Of a stretch of 64,000 nucleotides of DNA, positions 40,413 through 51,477 are shown piece after piece. The notes beneath the pieces are model-generated. The model searched no databases, was not told the origin of the DNA, and saw only the letters and a program-made list of their open reading frames with translations. The position numbers were made by a program, and so were the translations under genes. Every line of letters begins with the position of its first letter. Position 1 is the first letter of the stretch. Source of the stretch: Brooklawnia cerclae (GTDB taxonomy: Bacteria; Actinomycetota; Actinomycetes; Propionibacteriales; Propionibacteriaceae). The stretch spans positions 1,116,001 through 1,180,000 of the forward strand of contig NZ_JAAMOZ010000001.1 in the NCBI RefSeq assembly GCF_011758645.1. Reading direction: 5' to 3'.

Positions 40413-40964
40413 GTGCATCTTCCACGAGTCATCCCAGCTGCAGCAGTCGTAGTGGCGTCAGCAATCGTGGTGTCAGGTTGCGCCCAGGACCCGACCGCGA
40501 ACTCCTCGGCGTCCTCGGTCAGCGCCTCGTCGTCGGGCGTCCAGACGTCGTCCTACACGCCCGAGCCCAGCGGCGGGGAGACGACGCAGGACGCATCGTC
40601 CACCTCGACCCCCGAGCCGTCCGTGGAGAACCAGTCCGCGGCACCGAGCGCGACCGGAACTGTCGGGTCGGACGGGCGACAGGCGGTCGCAGTGGTCCTC
40701 GTGAACTACGGCTCCGACGACGGCGGCGCACACGGGGCGGGCATCGTGACCGGCGTCTCCGAGGACTCGGGGACATGCACACTGACCGCCAGCAGCGGCT
40801 CGAACACGATCACCGGGACGACCCAGGGGCATTCCGCCAACGGGTCCACGAACTGCGGTCTGGTCAGTCTGGAACTGCCGTCGGGTAACTGGTCCCTGGT
40901 GTTGTCCTACTCGTCGAACTCGTCCGTCGGGCAATCCGACCCCGTGGAGGTGAATGTGCAGTGA
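40413..40964 (+). CDS. Secreted Ser/Thr-rich lipoprotein of unknown function
   Basis: A 183-residue exported protein. The signal peptide (AAAVVVASAIVVSGC) ends in a lipobox with the Cys at about residue 22. A low-complexity Ser/Thr/Pro/Glu-rich linker follows to about residue 90. The remaining 90 residues form a compact beta-rich domain (VAVVLVNYGSDDGGAHGAGIV, TNCGLVSLELPSGNWSLVLSY) with two Cys that could pair. No family is recognised. The GTG start is leaderless. The stop overlaps the GTG start of the LGFP-repeat protein (GTGA), so the two are translated together and probably act together at the cell surface. Confidence 0.72.
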   Translation: MHLPRVIPAAAVVVASAIVVSGCAQDPTANSSASSVSASSSGVQTSSYTPEPSGGETTQDASSTSTPEPSVENQSAAPSATGTVGSDGRQAVAVVLVNYGSDDGGAHGAGIVTGVSEDSGTCTLTASSGSNTITGTTQGHSANGSTNCGLVSLELPSGNWSLVLSYSSNSSVGQSDPVEVNVQ

Positions 40965-43270
40965 CACGAACGGTTCGATTCGGATCAGGAGCACGGAGGT
41001 TCGCCGCGGTCATCACCGTGCTCGCGGCGCTGATCGCGCTCATGCAGGTCACGACGTCCTCACAACAGGCGCAGGCGCTCAGTGGCTCCGACTTCCAGGA
41101 CGGCTACATCATCTCCGATGCGAACTTCTTCGACTCGGACTCCATGACCGCCGATCAGGTGCAGTCGTTCCTGAACTCGAAGGTGTCGTACTGCTCGGCG
41201 GCCAACGGCATGCCGTGCCTGAAGAACTACTCCCAGTGGTCGGCCGGGCTCTCCGGCGACTCGTACTGCAGCGGTATGCCGAGCGGCACCATGAGCGCCG
41301 CCCAGATCATCGCCCAGGTGGGCCTGTCGTGCGGGATCAGCCCGAAGGTGCTGCTGGTGATGCTCCAGAAGGAGCAGGCCCTCGTCACGAGCACGGCACC
41401 GTACAAGTACTCCTACACCTCCGCGATGGGCATGGGCTGCCCCGACACCGCACCCTGCGACTCGCAGTACGAGGGGTTCCTGTATCAGGTGTACTACGGG
41501 GCCCGTCAGCTGAAGCTGTACCTGAAGAACCCCTCGTGGTACGCCTACCAGCTCGGCTGGAACAGCATCTTGTACAACCCCAGCTCGAGCTGCGGGACCA
41601 AGCGCGTCTACATCCGCAACGACGCCACACGCCTGCTGTACATCTACACGCCCTATACGCCGAACCAGGCCGCGCTGAACGACCTCTACGGCTCGGGCGA
41701 CTCCTGCTCTGCCTACGGCAACCGCAACTTCTGGGTCTTCTACAACAACTGGTTCGGCAACCCGACCGGGTTCACGGTACTGGGCGACATGGGCGCCCGG
41801 TACCAAGCGATCGGCGGGGAATCGGGGACCATCGGATCCCCGATCGCCGAGGAAGTGTGCGACTGGACCGCGGGGAACGTGAACTGCTACCAGAACTTCC
41901 AACTCGGCGCGATCAGTTGGACGCCGTCGACCGGAGCGTGGGAGACGTACGGCATGATCCGTGGCCGGTGGCAGGCGCTCAACTTCGAACACGGCGTGCT
42001 CGGGTACCCGATCGGCGCACCGACATGTGGGACGAAGAACAGTGGCTGCTACCAGAATTTCCAGAACGGTGCGATCAGCTGGACGCCGTCGACCGGCGCA
42101 TGGGAGACCTACGGGTCGATTCGCTCCTACTGGGCGGCACAGCTGTATGAGGAGGGCGGACTCGGGTATCCGGTCGGCGCTGTGACGACCTCCTCGGCGG
42201 GTTCCAGCCAGCAGTTCCAGGGCGGCACGGTAGGAACGTCATCCGCGGGCACGTTCGAGGTGCTGGGCGACATGGGTGCTCGCTACCAGGCGATCGGGGG
42301 CGCATCCAGTTCCCTGGGCGCACCGATAGCCGAGGAGGTCTGCAGCTGGACCGCGGGGAACGTGAACTGCTTCCAGAACTTCCAGAACGGTGCGATCAGT
42401 TGGACGCCGTCGACCGGCGCCTGGGAGACCTACGGAGGCATTCGTTATCGCTGGGAGGATCTAGGATTCGAGTCCGGAGCACTGGGCTACCCGATCGGGC
42501 CCCAGATCTGTGGGACGAAGGACGGCGGGTGCTACCAGAACTTCCAGAACGGTGCGATCAGCTGGACCTCGTCGACCGGCGCCTGGGAGACCTACGGATC
42601 GATTCGCTCCTACTGGGCGGCTCAGCGGTATGAGGAGGGGACCCTGGGGTATCCGACCGGTGGGGTCACGACAGCATCGTCGTCCACCGCGAAGAACGCG
42701 TCGTCGTCCCTCTCGAACTCAAGTCAGGAGTTCCAAGGCGGCACCGTGGTGACGTCATCGGCAGGTACATTCAGGGTGCTGGGCGACATGAACGAGAGAT
42801 GGCTTGCCATCGGAGGACAGAGCGGTACGCTCGGCTCCCCGATCGCCGAGGAGGTCTGCAACTGGACCGCGGGGAACGTGAACTGCTACCAGAACTTCCA
42901 GAACGGTGCGATCAGCTGGACGCCGTCGACCGGCGCATGGGAGACCTACGGCGCTATCCGGACCCGGTGGCAGGCGACCGACTTCGAGCGGGGCGTCCTC
43001 GGATATCCGACAGGTGCGCCGGTCTGCGGGACGAAGAACGGCGGTTGCTACCAGAACTTCCAGAACGGTGCGATCAGCTGGACGTCGTCGACCGGCGCCT
43101 GGGAGACCTACGGCGCCATCCGGTCGTACTGGCTGGCACACGGCTACGAGGCGGGCTCCCTGGGCTACCCGACCGGTCCGGTGACCACGACCAGCACGGG
43201 CGCCACACAGAAGTTCCAGGGCGGCACGCTCACCTGGACGAAGTCGACCAACTCGGTGAAGGTGGGCTGA
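40961..43270 (+). CDS. Secreted LGFP-repeat surface protein
   Basis: A 769-residue exported protein. A signal peptide ends near residue 40 (AVITVLAALIALMQVTTSS, AQA). Residues about 42-265 form a Cys-containing domain seen in several actinobacterial wall proteins (GYIISDANFFDSDSMTADQV, VLLVMLQKEQALVTS). The remaining 500 residues are nine LGFP repeats of about 54 residues, in three sets of three: GxPIAEEVC, GYPxGxxxC and GYPxGxVTT. LGFP repeats are thought to bind cell wall or arabinogalactan-like polymers non-covalently. There is no sortase motif. The GTG start overlaps the lipoprotein stop and has a GTGGAGG ribosome binding site. A 14-bp terminator hairpin follows. Confidence 0.88.
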   Translation: MTRTVRFGSGARRFAAVITVLAALIALMQVTTSSQQAQALSGSDFQDGYIISDANFFDSDSMTADQVQSFLNSKVSYCSAANGMPCLKNYSQWSAGLSGDSYCSGMPSGTMSAAQIIAQVGLSCGISPKVLLVMLQKEQALVTSTAPYKYSYTSAMGMGCPDTAPCDSQYEGFLYQVYYGARQLKLYLKNPSWYAYQLGWNSILYNPSSSCGTKRVYIRNDATRLLYIYTPYTPNQAALNDLYGSGDSCSAYGNRNFWVFYNNWFGNPTGFTVLGDMGARYQAIGGESGTIGSPIAEEVCDWTAGNVNCYQNFQLGAISWTPSTGAWETYGMIRGRWQALNFEHGVLGYPIGAPTCGTKNSGCYQNFQNGAISWTPSTGAWETYGSIRSYWAAQLYEEGGLGYPVGAVTTSSAGSSQQFQGGTVGTSSAGTFEVLGDMGARYQAIGGASSSLGAPIAEEVCSWTAGNVNCFQNFQNGAISWTPSTGAWETYGGIRYRWEDLGFESGALGYPIGPQICGTKDGGCYQNFQNGAISWTSSTGAWETYGSIRSYWAAQRYEEGTLGYPTGGVTTASSSTAKNASSSLSNSSQEFQGGTVVTSSAGTFRVLGDMNERWLAIGGQSGTLGSPIAEEVCNWTAGNVNCYQNFQNGAISWTPSTGAWETYGAIRTRWQATDFERGVLGYPTGAPVCGTKNGGCYQNFQNGAISWTSSTGAWETYGAIRSYWLAHGYEAGSLGYPTGPVTTTSTGATQKFQGGTLTWTKSTNSVKVG
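41887..43113 (+). repeat. Six near-identical 66-bp copies inside the LGFP gene
   Basis: A 66-bp unit encoding YQNFQNGAISWTPSTGAWET and a following Tyr-Gly occurs at 41887, 42049, 42370, 42532, 42886 and 43048. It has only a few substitutions, mostly synonymous. Within pairs the period is 162 bp (54 codons). The low divergence suggests recent duplication or continuing gene conversion, and the array could change length by recombination. Confidence 0.85.
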
Positions 43271-43278
43271 GGCACATC

Positions 43279-43317
43279 TTCCTGCGGCCCGCGTGAGCGA
43301 CATGCGGGCCGCAGGAA
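43279..43317. terminator. Hairpin between the LGFP gene and glgE (bidirectional)
   Basis: TTCCTGCGGCCCGC (43279-43292) and GCGGGCCGCAGGAA (43304-43317) form a perfect 14-bp stem with an 11-base loop. It lies between the convergent stops at 43270 and 43329, so it can end transcription from both sides. Confidence 0.75.
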
Positions 43318-43328
43318 CAGCCGCGGTT

Positions 43329-45356
43329 CTACCTGCGGGCGTTGGCCGTGAAGATATGGGCCGGGGACGCCGGGTCGAGGCGCACGTAGTTGCGCGCTCC
43401 CCACACATGGTTTCCCCCGTTCAGTTCGTCGTGGACGCCGAGCATGTCGTCCGCGGCAAGGCCGAGATCCTCCAGGTCGACGAGAACCTCGCCGCAGACC
43501 TGTTCCTCCGGATCGAGGCTGCACACGACGAGCACGAAATCGTCGCGGTCGTGTTTGACGAACGCGAACAGTTGGTCGTTGGTCGTCTCCAGGACCGTGG
43601 TCCCGCGCAGCTGCTGAAGAGCGGGATGGACGCGGCGGATCTCGTTCAGCCTCGCCATCAACGTGTTGAGGTTGGGTTCAGCGTCGAGATCACGGGGGCG
43701 ATACTCGTATTTCTCCGAGTGGAGGTACTCCTCGCCGCCAGCCTTCAGCGGCTCGAACTCGAAGAACTCGTAGCCGGAGTAGATGCCCCAGTTGGGCGAC
43801 ATCGTCGCGGCGAGGATCATCCGGATCGCGAAAGCCGCGGGAATCCCGGAGCGCACCGACAGCGGGTTGATGTCGGGGGTGTTGACGAAGAAGTTGGGAC
43901 GCAGGAAGTCGGCGGTCTCCTGTGAGAGCTCCGTCAGGTACTCCGACAGTTCCTCCTTGGTGTTGCGCCAGATGAAGTACGTGTAGTTCATGTGGAAACC
44001 GACCTTGGCGAGCGTCTGCATCACCTCGGGGCGGCTGAATGCCTCCGCGAAGAACAGCACCTCGGGGTGGGTTCGGCGCACCTGTGTGGTCAGCCAGTCC
44101 CAGAAGGCGACCGGCTTGGTGTGGGGGTTGTCGACGCGGAAGATGGTCACCCCGTGGTTCACCCAGAACAGCACCAGCCGCAGCACCTCGTCGTAGATGC
44201 CCTCGGGATCGTTGTCGAAGTTGATGGGGAAGATGTCCTGATACTTCTTCGGGGGGTTCTCGGCATAGGCGATGGTGCCGTCGAGTCGTCTGGTGAACCA
44301 CTCCGGGTGCTCGGCGACCCAGGGGTGATCGGGAGACGCCTGCAACGCGAAGTCGAGGGCGACCTCGAGACCCAGTGAACGGGCTTTGGCGACGAAGGCG
44401 TCGAAGTCGTCCATGGTTCCCAGATCGGGGTGGATGGCGTCGTGCCCGCCTTCGGGGCCACCGATCGCCCAGGGTGAGCCGGGATCGTCCGGTCCTGCGA
44501 CCAGGGTGTTGTCGGCGCCCTTGCGGAACGCCCTCCCGATGGGATGAACCGGTGTGATGTAGGCCACGTCGAACCCGAGGGAGGCGATGTGCTCCAGGGT
44601 GGCATGGCTGCTGGCCAGGGTGCCCGAGTGCCACTGCCCGGTGGTCGGGTCGCGGTGCGCCCCCTGCGAGCGCGGGAAGAACTCATACCAACTTCCGTAC
44701 AGGGCGCGGCGTCTGTCGACCTGGATCGGGAAGTCCACCGTCGGGGTGGTCAGCGGTCGGCGCGCGTGGCGGATCATCGCCGCATCGAGATCGGGATCGT
44801 TGGCCAGTCTGCGCAACTCACCGGGTTCGGCTCGGGCGTCCATGCGCTCGTGGGCCCGGTGCAGGATCTCGGCGTCCTTCCGCGCGCCCCGGGAGGCGGC
44901 GCGGATGGACGCGTCCTCGAACAACTCCCTGCCCTCGGCGCAGACCAGGGCGATGTCCATGAACGCGGCCAGCTTGATGTCGGCGTTGTGGTGCCAGGTG
45001 TGCCAGTCGTCCGCCCACGCCTCGATGCGATAGGTCCAGTCCCCGGCGCGTTCCATGCGGACGATCGCACGCCAGATGTCGAGGCCGGCCGGCCAGATCT
45101 GCTCCATGTCGACACGGCGTTCGGCGCCGTCGGGGTCGGTCAGGACGACGGTTGCGCCGACCGCGTCGTGGCCCTCGCGGAAGATGCGCGCGGTGATGGG
45201 CACGGCCTCGTCCTCGACCGCCTTTGCGGGATAGGCGCCGTGCTCGACGACGGGTGCGGTCTTGCCGATCGGCAGCCGGCCGAACCTGAAGGCGGCGAAA
45301 GGATTGGCCGACGAGGCGTCGCTGGGTGTTGCTGCGGTGCTTCCGGAGTCAGTCAC
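43329..45356 (-). CDS. glgE: Alpha-1,4-glucan:maltose-1-phosphate maltosyltransferase
   Basis: A 675-residue GH13 subfamily 3 enzyme that extends alpha-1,4-glucan with maltosyl units from alpha-maltose-1-phosphate. It has the N-terminal beta-sandwich, the ELRRLANDPDLDAAMIRH helix, GSWYEFFPRSQGA, FPINFDNDPEGIYDEV, the nucleophile Asp409 in VTIFRVDNPHTKP, and the acid/base Glu in VLFFAEAFSRPEVM. The start is the GTG at 45356, which lies 7 bases after a TAGCGT -10 on the minus strand; the first 18 residues are Ser/Ala-rich. The frame is open far upstream, antisense to glgP, which is spurious. It diverges from glgP over a 138-base promoter region. The donor-making enzymes (GlgM, or TreS with Pep2) are not in this window. 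Confidence 0.95.
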   Translation of the reverse strand: MTDSGSTAATPSDASSANPFAAFRFGRLPIGKTAPVVEHGAYPAKAVEDEAVPITARIFREGHDAVGATVVLTDPDGAERRVDMEQIWPAGLDIWRAIVRMERAGDWTYRIEAWADDWHTWHHNADIKLAAFMDIALVCAEGRELFEDASIRAASRGARKDAEILHRAHERMDARAEPGELRRLANDPDLDAAMIRHARRPLTTPTVDFPIQVDRRRALYGSWYEFFPRSQGAHRDPTTGQWHSGTLASSHATLEHIASLGFDVAYITPVHPIGRAFRKGADNTLVAGPDDPGSPWAIGGPEGGHDAIHPDLGTMDDFDAFVAKARSLGLEVALDFALQASPDHPWVAEHPEWFTRRLDGTIAYAENPPKKYQDIFPINFDNDPEGIYDEVLRLVLFWVNHGVTIFRVDNPHTKPVAFWDWLTTQVRRTHPEVLFFAEAFSRPEVMQTLAKVGFHMNYTYFIWRNTKEELSEYLTELSQETADFLRPNFFVNTPDINPLSVRSGIPAAFAIRMILAATMSPNWGIYSGYEFFEFEPLKAGGEEYLHSEKYEYRPRDLDAEPNLNTLMARLNEIRRVHPALQQLRGTTVLETTNDQLFAFVKHDRDDFVLVVCSLDPEEQVCGEVLVDLEDLGLAADDMLGVHDELNGGNHVWGARNYVRLDPASPAHIFTANARR

Positions 45357-45363
45357 GCGACCC

Positions 45364-45369
45364 ACGCTA
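45364..45369 (-). promoter_or_regulatory. -10 hexamer TAGCGT, leaderless start of glgE
   Basis: On the minus strand TAGCGT ends 7 bases before the GTG of glgE at 45356. No ribosome binding site is present. Confidence 0.5.
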
Positions 45370-45481
45370 GCGGGACGAGAGGCAGCCTTCGCGTGGATGC
45401 CCCCGAATCCATCGGGGGAACGGCTGATGACGATTGCGGAAAACCTGGCCGCGTGGCCGGCTGCCCCCGCGCTGGTTCGGT

Positions 45482-45487
45482 TAGGGT
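45482..45487 (+). promoter_or_regulatory. -10 hexamer TAGGGT, leaderless start of glgP
   Basis: TAGGGT ends 7 bases before the GTG of glgP at 45495. It is the plus-strand partner of the glgE promoter in the same 138-base divergent region. Confidence 0.5.
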
Positions 45488-45494
45488 TTGGACC

Positions 45495-48047
45495 GTGCGC
45501 GCAATCAGACGCTTCATCGTTCAGCCGGTGCTTCCCGAGCCGCTGCGGCCGCTCGCCGAACTGGCCCGCAATCTCCGTTGGAGTTGGCATGAGCCAACGC
45601 GCGAGGTCTTTCGCGCGGTGGATCCCGACCTGTGGGCCGCAGTCGGGTCCGATCCGCTGAAACTGCTGTCGCAGGTGTCGCCCGAACGCCTCGACACCCT
45701 CGCCGGTGACCGGCGGTTCGTCCGCAACCTGGAGATCGTGCGTGAGGATCTGCACGACTACCTGACCGGCGATCGCTGGTATCAGGCGTTCGCGGCCGGT
45801 CATGCCGAGGCCCCTGCGGCCATCGGTTATTTCTCGGCCGAGTTCGGCATCAGCAAGGTGCTGCCCCAGTATTCCGGAGGCCTGGGGATCCTGGCCGGCG
45901 ACCACCTCAAGGCGGCGTCCGATGTCGGTGCACCGATCGTCGGTGTGGGTCTGCTGTACCACCACGGCTATTTCATCCAGTCCCTGAACGCGTCCGGTTG
46001 GCAGCAGGAGCGCTACCCGCTGCTCGATCCCAACGAACTGCCGGTCTCGCTGCTCCACGACGATGCCGGGGCCGTGGTCATCGAGGTGGAGATCCGCGGG
46101 GTGCTCACCAAGGCGCAGGTGTGGGTGGCGCAGGTGGGACGCGTCCCGCTGCTGCTGCTGGACACGAACCTCGAGGACAACCCCGAGCGGGAGCGTCTGA
46201 TCACCGACAAGCTCTACGGTGGTGGCTCGAGCCATCGTCTCGCGCAGGAGGTGTTGCTGGGCGTCGGCGGCGTGCGCGCCATCCGCGCGTACTGCCGTAT
46301 CACCGGCCATGCCGCCCCCGAGGTGTTCCACGCCAACGAGGGCCACGCGGTCTTCCTGGGCCTGGAGCGGATCCGGGAGTTCATGACGACCGGGGACGAT
46401 TTCGATGCCGCCGTCGAGAAGTCCCGCGCGGGGATGCTGTTCACCACGCACACGCCCGTGCCCGCGGGGATCGATCGGTTCAGCAAGGACCAGGTGCGCG
46501 AGCAGTTCCAGAGCTTCGCGCCGCTGCCGATCGACCGCATCATCGAGTTGGGCGCCGAGACCTATCCCGGCGGCGACCCGAACGTCTACAACATGGCGGT
46601 CGTCGGGCTGCGGCTCGGCCAGCGTGCCAACGGGGTGTCGAAGCTCCATGGCGAGGTCAGCCGGCAGATGTTCCAGGGGCTGTGGCCGGGCTTCGACTCG
46701 AGCGAGGTACCGATCACCTCGGTGACCAACGGCGTGCACGCTCGCACCTGGGTGCACCCGGAACTGCGGGAGGTGCTGGAATCTCCGCTGGAGACCGACG
46801 AGAACGTCGTCGACGGCTGGGACTGGAAGGCGCTCGACCGCATCGACGACACGACCGTGTGGACGCTGAAGCGCCAGATGCGCGGTCAGATGATCATCAT
46901 GGCCCGTGAGCGGCTGGCCAAGAGCGCCGCGGCGCGTGGGATGAACGCCGACTGGGTGGCCACGGCGCTCAACCCGCACACGCTGACGATCGGTTTTGCG
47001 CGCCGGGGCGCGTCCTACAAACGCCTGACGCTCATGCTCAGCCAGCCCGACCGGCTGAAGGCCCTGCTCAACCACCCGACTACACCGATCCAGATCGTCA
47101 TCGCGGGCAAGGCACACCCTGCCGACGACATCGGCAAGGGCCTGATCCAGCAGATGGTGCAGTTCTCCGACTCCGAGGACGTACGGGGCAAGCTGGTCTT
47201 CCTGCCCGACTACGACATGTCGCTGGCCCGCCCGCTCTACCCGGGGTGCGACGTCTGGCTGAACAACCCGTTGCGTCCCATGGAGGCCTGCGGCACGTCG
47301 GGGATGAAGGCCGCGATCAACGGTGCCTTCAACCTGTCGATCCGCGACGGCTGGTGGGACGAGTGGTACGACTCCGCCTTCGGCTGGGCCATTCCCTCCG
47401 CCGAGACGATCGGCAACCAGGCCGAGCGGGACGCGGCCGAGGCCGAGTCGCTCTACGAGATCATCGAGCGCGAGATCATCCCGATGTTCTACACGCGGGA
47501 CGCGAACGGTGTGCCTGCCGAGTGGGTCAAGATGATGCGCGCGACGATCGCGGGACTCGGGCCGAAGGTGATGGCCACCCGCATGGTGCGCGACTACGTG
47601 GAACAGCTGTACGCTCCCGCGGCGGCCGCCGCCGTGAAGGTTCTGGCCGACGACACGGCGGCCCAGCTCGCGCAATGGAAGACCAAGGTGCGGGCAGCTT
47701 GGCCGGGCGTGGTTGTGACGCGCATCGAGTCGCACCTGCCCGACATCGTCGAGGTCGGCTCCACCAACGAGTTCGATGCCTGGGTGCGGCTGAACGGGCT
47801 GGACGCCTGCGACGTCGCCGTCGAACTGGTCTCGGGAGAGGTGGACGCGTCCGACGAACTGCGCAACGTGCGCATCACGCGTTTCGAGCGTCCCGGTGAG
47901 ACCGGCGAGGACGGGGCGGTGCTGTTCCGGGTGCGTGCGACCAGCCAGACACCAGGGCTCGTCGGCTACACGGTGCGCGTCGTGCCGAGCCACCCGTTGC
48001 TCGCCTCCCGCTCCGAGATGGGGTTGGCGGCGGTCGCGGCGCTGTAG
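45495..48047 (+). CDS. glgP: Alpha-glucan phosphorylase (actinobacterial long form)
   Basis: An 850-residue GT35 phosphorylase that releases glucose-1-phosphate from alpha-1,4-glucan ends. IGYFSAEFGISKVLPQYSGG and LGILAGDHLKAASD begin the catalytic core, and EVFHANEGHAVFLGLERI and TSVTNGVHARTW follow. The pyridoxal-phosphate Lys is K605 in ACGTSGMKAAINGAFN. It has the TIGR02094-type layout with an N-terminal DUF3417 segment (LRPLAELARNLRWSWHEPT) and a C-terminal domain of about 115 residues. In M. tuberculosis the gene at this place is Rv1328. The GTG start is leaderless. It is divergent from glgE, so synthesis and breakdown genes share the promoter region. Confidence 0.95.
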   Translation: MRAIRRFIVQPVLPEPLRPLAELARNLRWSWHEPTREVFRAVDPDLWAAVGSDPLKLLSQVSPERLDTLAGDRRFVRNLEIVREDLHDYLTGDRWYQAFAAGHAEAPAAIGYFSAEFGISKVLPQYSGGLGILAGDHLKAASDVGAPIVGVGLLYHHGYFIQSLNASGWQQERYPLLDPNELPVSLLHDDAGAVVIEVEIRGVLTKAQVWVAQVGRVPLLLLDTNLEDNPERERLITDKLYGGGSSHRLAQEVLLGVGGVRAIRAYCRITGHAAPEVFHANEGHAVFLGLERIREFMTTGDDFDAAVEKSRAGMLFTTHTPVPAGIDRFSKDQVREQFQSFAPLPIDRIIELGAETYPGGDPNVYNMAVVGLRLGQRANGVSKLHGEVSRQMFQGLWPGFDSSEVPITSVTNGVHARTWVHPELREVLESPLETDENVVDGWDWKALDRIDDTTVWTLKRQMRGQMIIMARERLAKSAAARGMNADWVATALNPHTLTIGFARRGASYKRLTLMLSQPDRLKALLNHPTTPIQIVIAGKAHPADDIGKGLIQQMVQFSDSEDVRGKLVFLPDYDMSLARPLYPGCDVWLNNPLRPMEACGTSGMKAAINGAFNLSIRDGWWDEWYDSAFGWAIPSAETIGNQAERDAAEAESLYEIIEREIIPMFYTRDANGVPAEWVKMMRATIAGLGPKVMATRMVRDYVEQLYAPAAAAAVKVLADDTAAQLAQWKTKVRAAWPGVVVTRIESHLPDIVEVGSTNEFDAWVRLNGLDACDVAVELVSGEVDASDELRNVRITRFERPGETGEDGAVLFRVRATSQTPGLVGYTVRVVPSHPLLASRSEMGLAAVAAL

Positions 48048-48086
48048 CCTGAAGCCTGACCAGGCCGCCGGCAGGAGGGCATTGCT

Positions 48087-49136
48087 GTGGATGAGAGCCA
48101 GGACGCGCCCGCTCGGGCGTCCGACGACGACGATCTTGCCGGTCGCCTCGGTCTGACCGAATCGCTCCGGCCGAAGAAGACACGCGGACGCCGCGCCCTG
48201 GTCATCACTCTCGTGCTGCTGCTCGCCCTCCTGCTGGCCGCCGGAGGTGTGGTGGCGTACTTCTTCTTCCGCATCAACTCCGCGATCGACAGCCTCGATC
48301 GTGATCCGTCGCTGCTGCCGTCCAGCACCGCGTCGGCCCCCACATCGGAAGCGGACAACAGCCCCGTGACGTTCGTGCTCATGGGGTCCGACTCGCGCTC
48401 CACGGAGGCTTCCGAGGGACGAAGCGACGTCCTCATGGTGGCCTACCTGTCGGGTGATCGCTCGCACGTGTATCTCACGAGTTTCCCGCGTGACATGTGG
48501 GTGGCGGTCCCCGGGTACGGTCAGGCCAAGATCAACGCCGCCTACGCCTGGGGTGGGCCGGCGCTGACGGTCCAGACGCTGGAGTCGCTCACCGATGTGC
48601 GGATGGATCATGCGGTCGTCATCGACTTCGAGGGATTCATCAACCTCACCACGACCCTGGGCGGGGTGACCGTCGACAACAAGTACGCGAGCTCGTCGAA
48701 CGGATACACCTTCCCGCAGGGGCAGATCACGCTCCAGGGGGAGGAGGCGCTCGCGTACGTGCGCGAGCGCTACGACCTGCCCAACGGAGACCTCGACCGG
48801 GCCGAGCGGCAGCGCGCGGTGGTCTCGGCCATCATCGACAAGGTGGTCAGTCCCCAGGTGCTCACCGACCCCGGCACGTTCGGTGACGTGGTCGATCAGG
48901 TCGCCTCGTGTGTGACGGTCGACAGCGGGCTGACGACCGACAGTGTCTGGTCGCTTGCTCGCAGCCTGAAGTTCACCGGCAGCGAGGGGGTCCGTTCGCT
49001 GCAGGCTCCGATCTCAGGGTTCGGGACCAGCGCGGACGGTCAGGCGATCGACATCGTCGACGAGGCCGGTCTGGCCGAGCTCGGTCAGGCCATGGCCGGC
49101 GACACGATGGACGAGTACTGGCAGACGCACAAGTGA
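48087..49136 (+). CDS. LytR-CpsA-Psr family cell-wall ligase
   Basis: A 349-residue LCP protein. A cytoplasmic N-terminus of about 35 residues precedes one membrane anchor (ALVITLVLLLALLLAAGGVVAYFFF). The extracytoplasmic domain has the typical FVLMGSDSRS, GRSDVLMVAYLSGDRSHVYLTSFPRDMWV, ALTVQTLESLTDVRMDHAVVIDFEGF and YVRERYDLPNGDLDRAERQ segments, including the Asp and Arg residues that bind the polyprenyl-pyrophosphate-linked substrate. It should transfer a wall polymer from its lipid carrier to peptidoglycan. The GTG has an AGGAGGG ribosome binding site at good spacing. It follows glgP by 39 bases. The WecA-type enzyme at 12.8 kb could supply its lipid-linked substrate. Confidence 0.93.
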   Translation: MDESQDAPARASDDDDLAGRLGLTESLRPKKTRGRRALVITLVLLLALLLAAGGVVAYFFFRINSAIDSLDRDPSLLPSSTASAPTSEADNSPVTFVLMGSDSRSTEASEGRSDVLMVAYLSGDRSHVYLTSFPRDMWVAVPGYGQAKINAAYAWGGPALTVQTLESLTDVRMDHAVVIDFEGFINLTTTLGGVTVDNKYASSSNGYTFPQGQITLQGEEALAYVRERYDLPNGDLDRAERQRAVVSAIIDKVVSPQVLTDPGTFGDVVDQVASCVTVDSGLTTDSVWSLARSLKFTGSEGVRSLQAPISGFGTSADGQAIDIVDEAGLAELGQAMAGDTMDEYWQTHK

Positions 49137-49200
49137 ACGGGCACCGTTAGGTAGCTTGAGCCCCGTGTCTCGGCCTCACAGGTCGGACGCGGGCAGGTGC

Positions 49201-51423
<2,223 letters not shown>

Positions 51424-51464
51424 GTCGCCTCCGTTGATCTTGGTACCGGCGCCGGACGGGTGGC

Positions 51465-51470
51465 TACCCT
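51465..51470 (+). promoter_or_regulatory. -10 hexamer TACCCT, leaderless start of the cysteine desulfurase gene
   Basis: TACCCT ends 7 bases before the GTG at 51478, with no ribosome binding site in between. Confidence 0.5.
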
Positions 51471-51477
51471 GACAGGT

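Noticed and set aside
41887-43113. Regularly spaced repeats resembling a CRISPR array
   Set aside because: The repeats are in frame within the LGFP protein, with a 162-bp period and coding spacers; there are no cas genes.
44544-45494. Plus-strand extension of glgP over glgE
   Set aside because: Opposite the catalytic core of glgE; homologous GlgP proteins begin near the leaderless GTG at 45495.
45357-48611. Very long minus-strand reading frame extending glgE upstream across glgP
   Set aside because: It is antisense to the clearly coding glgP. Its composition (Arg, His, Asp, Gly rich) is the usual shadow of GC-rich third positions, and glgE has a good leaderless start at 45356.
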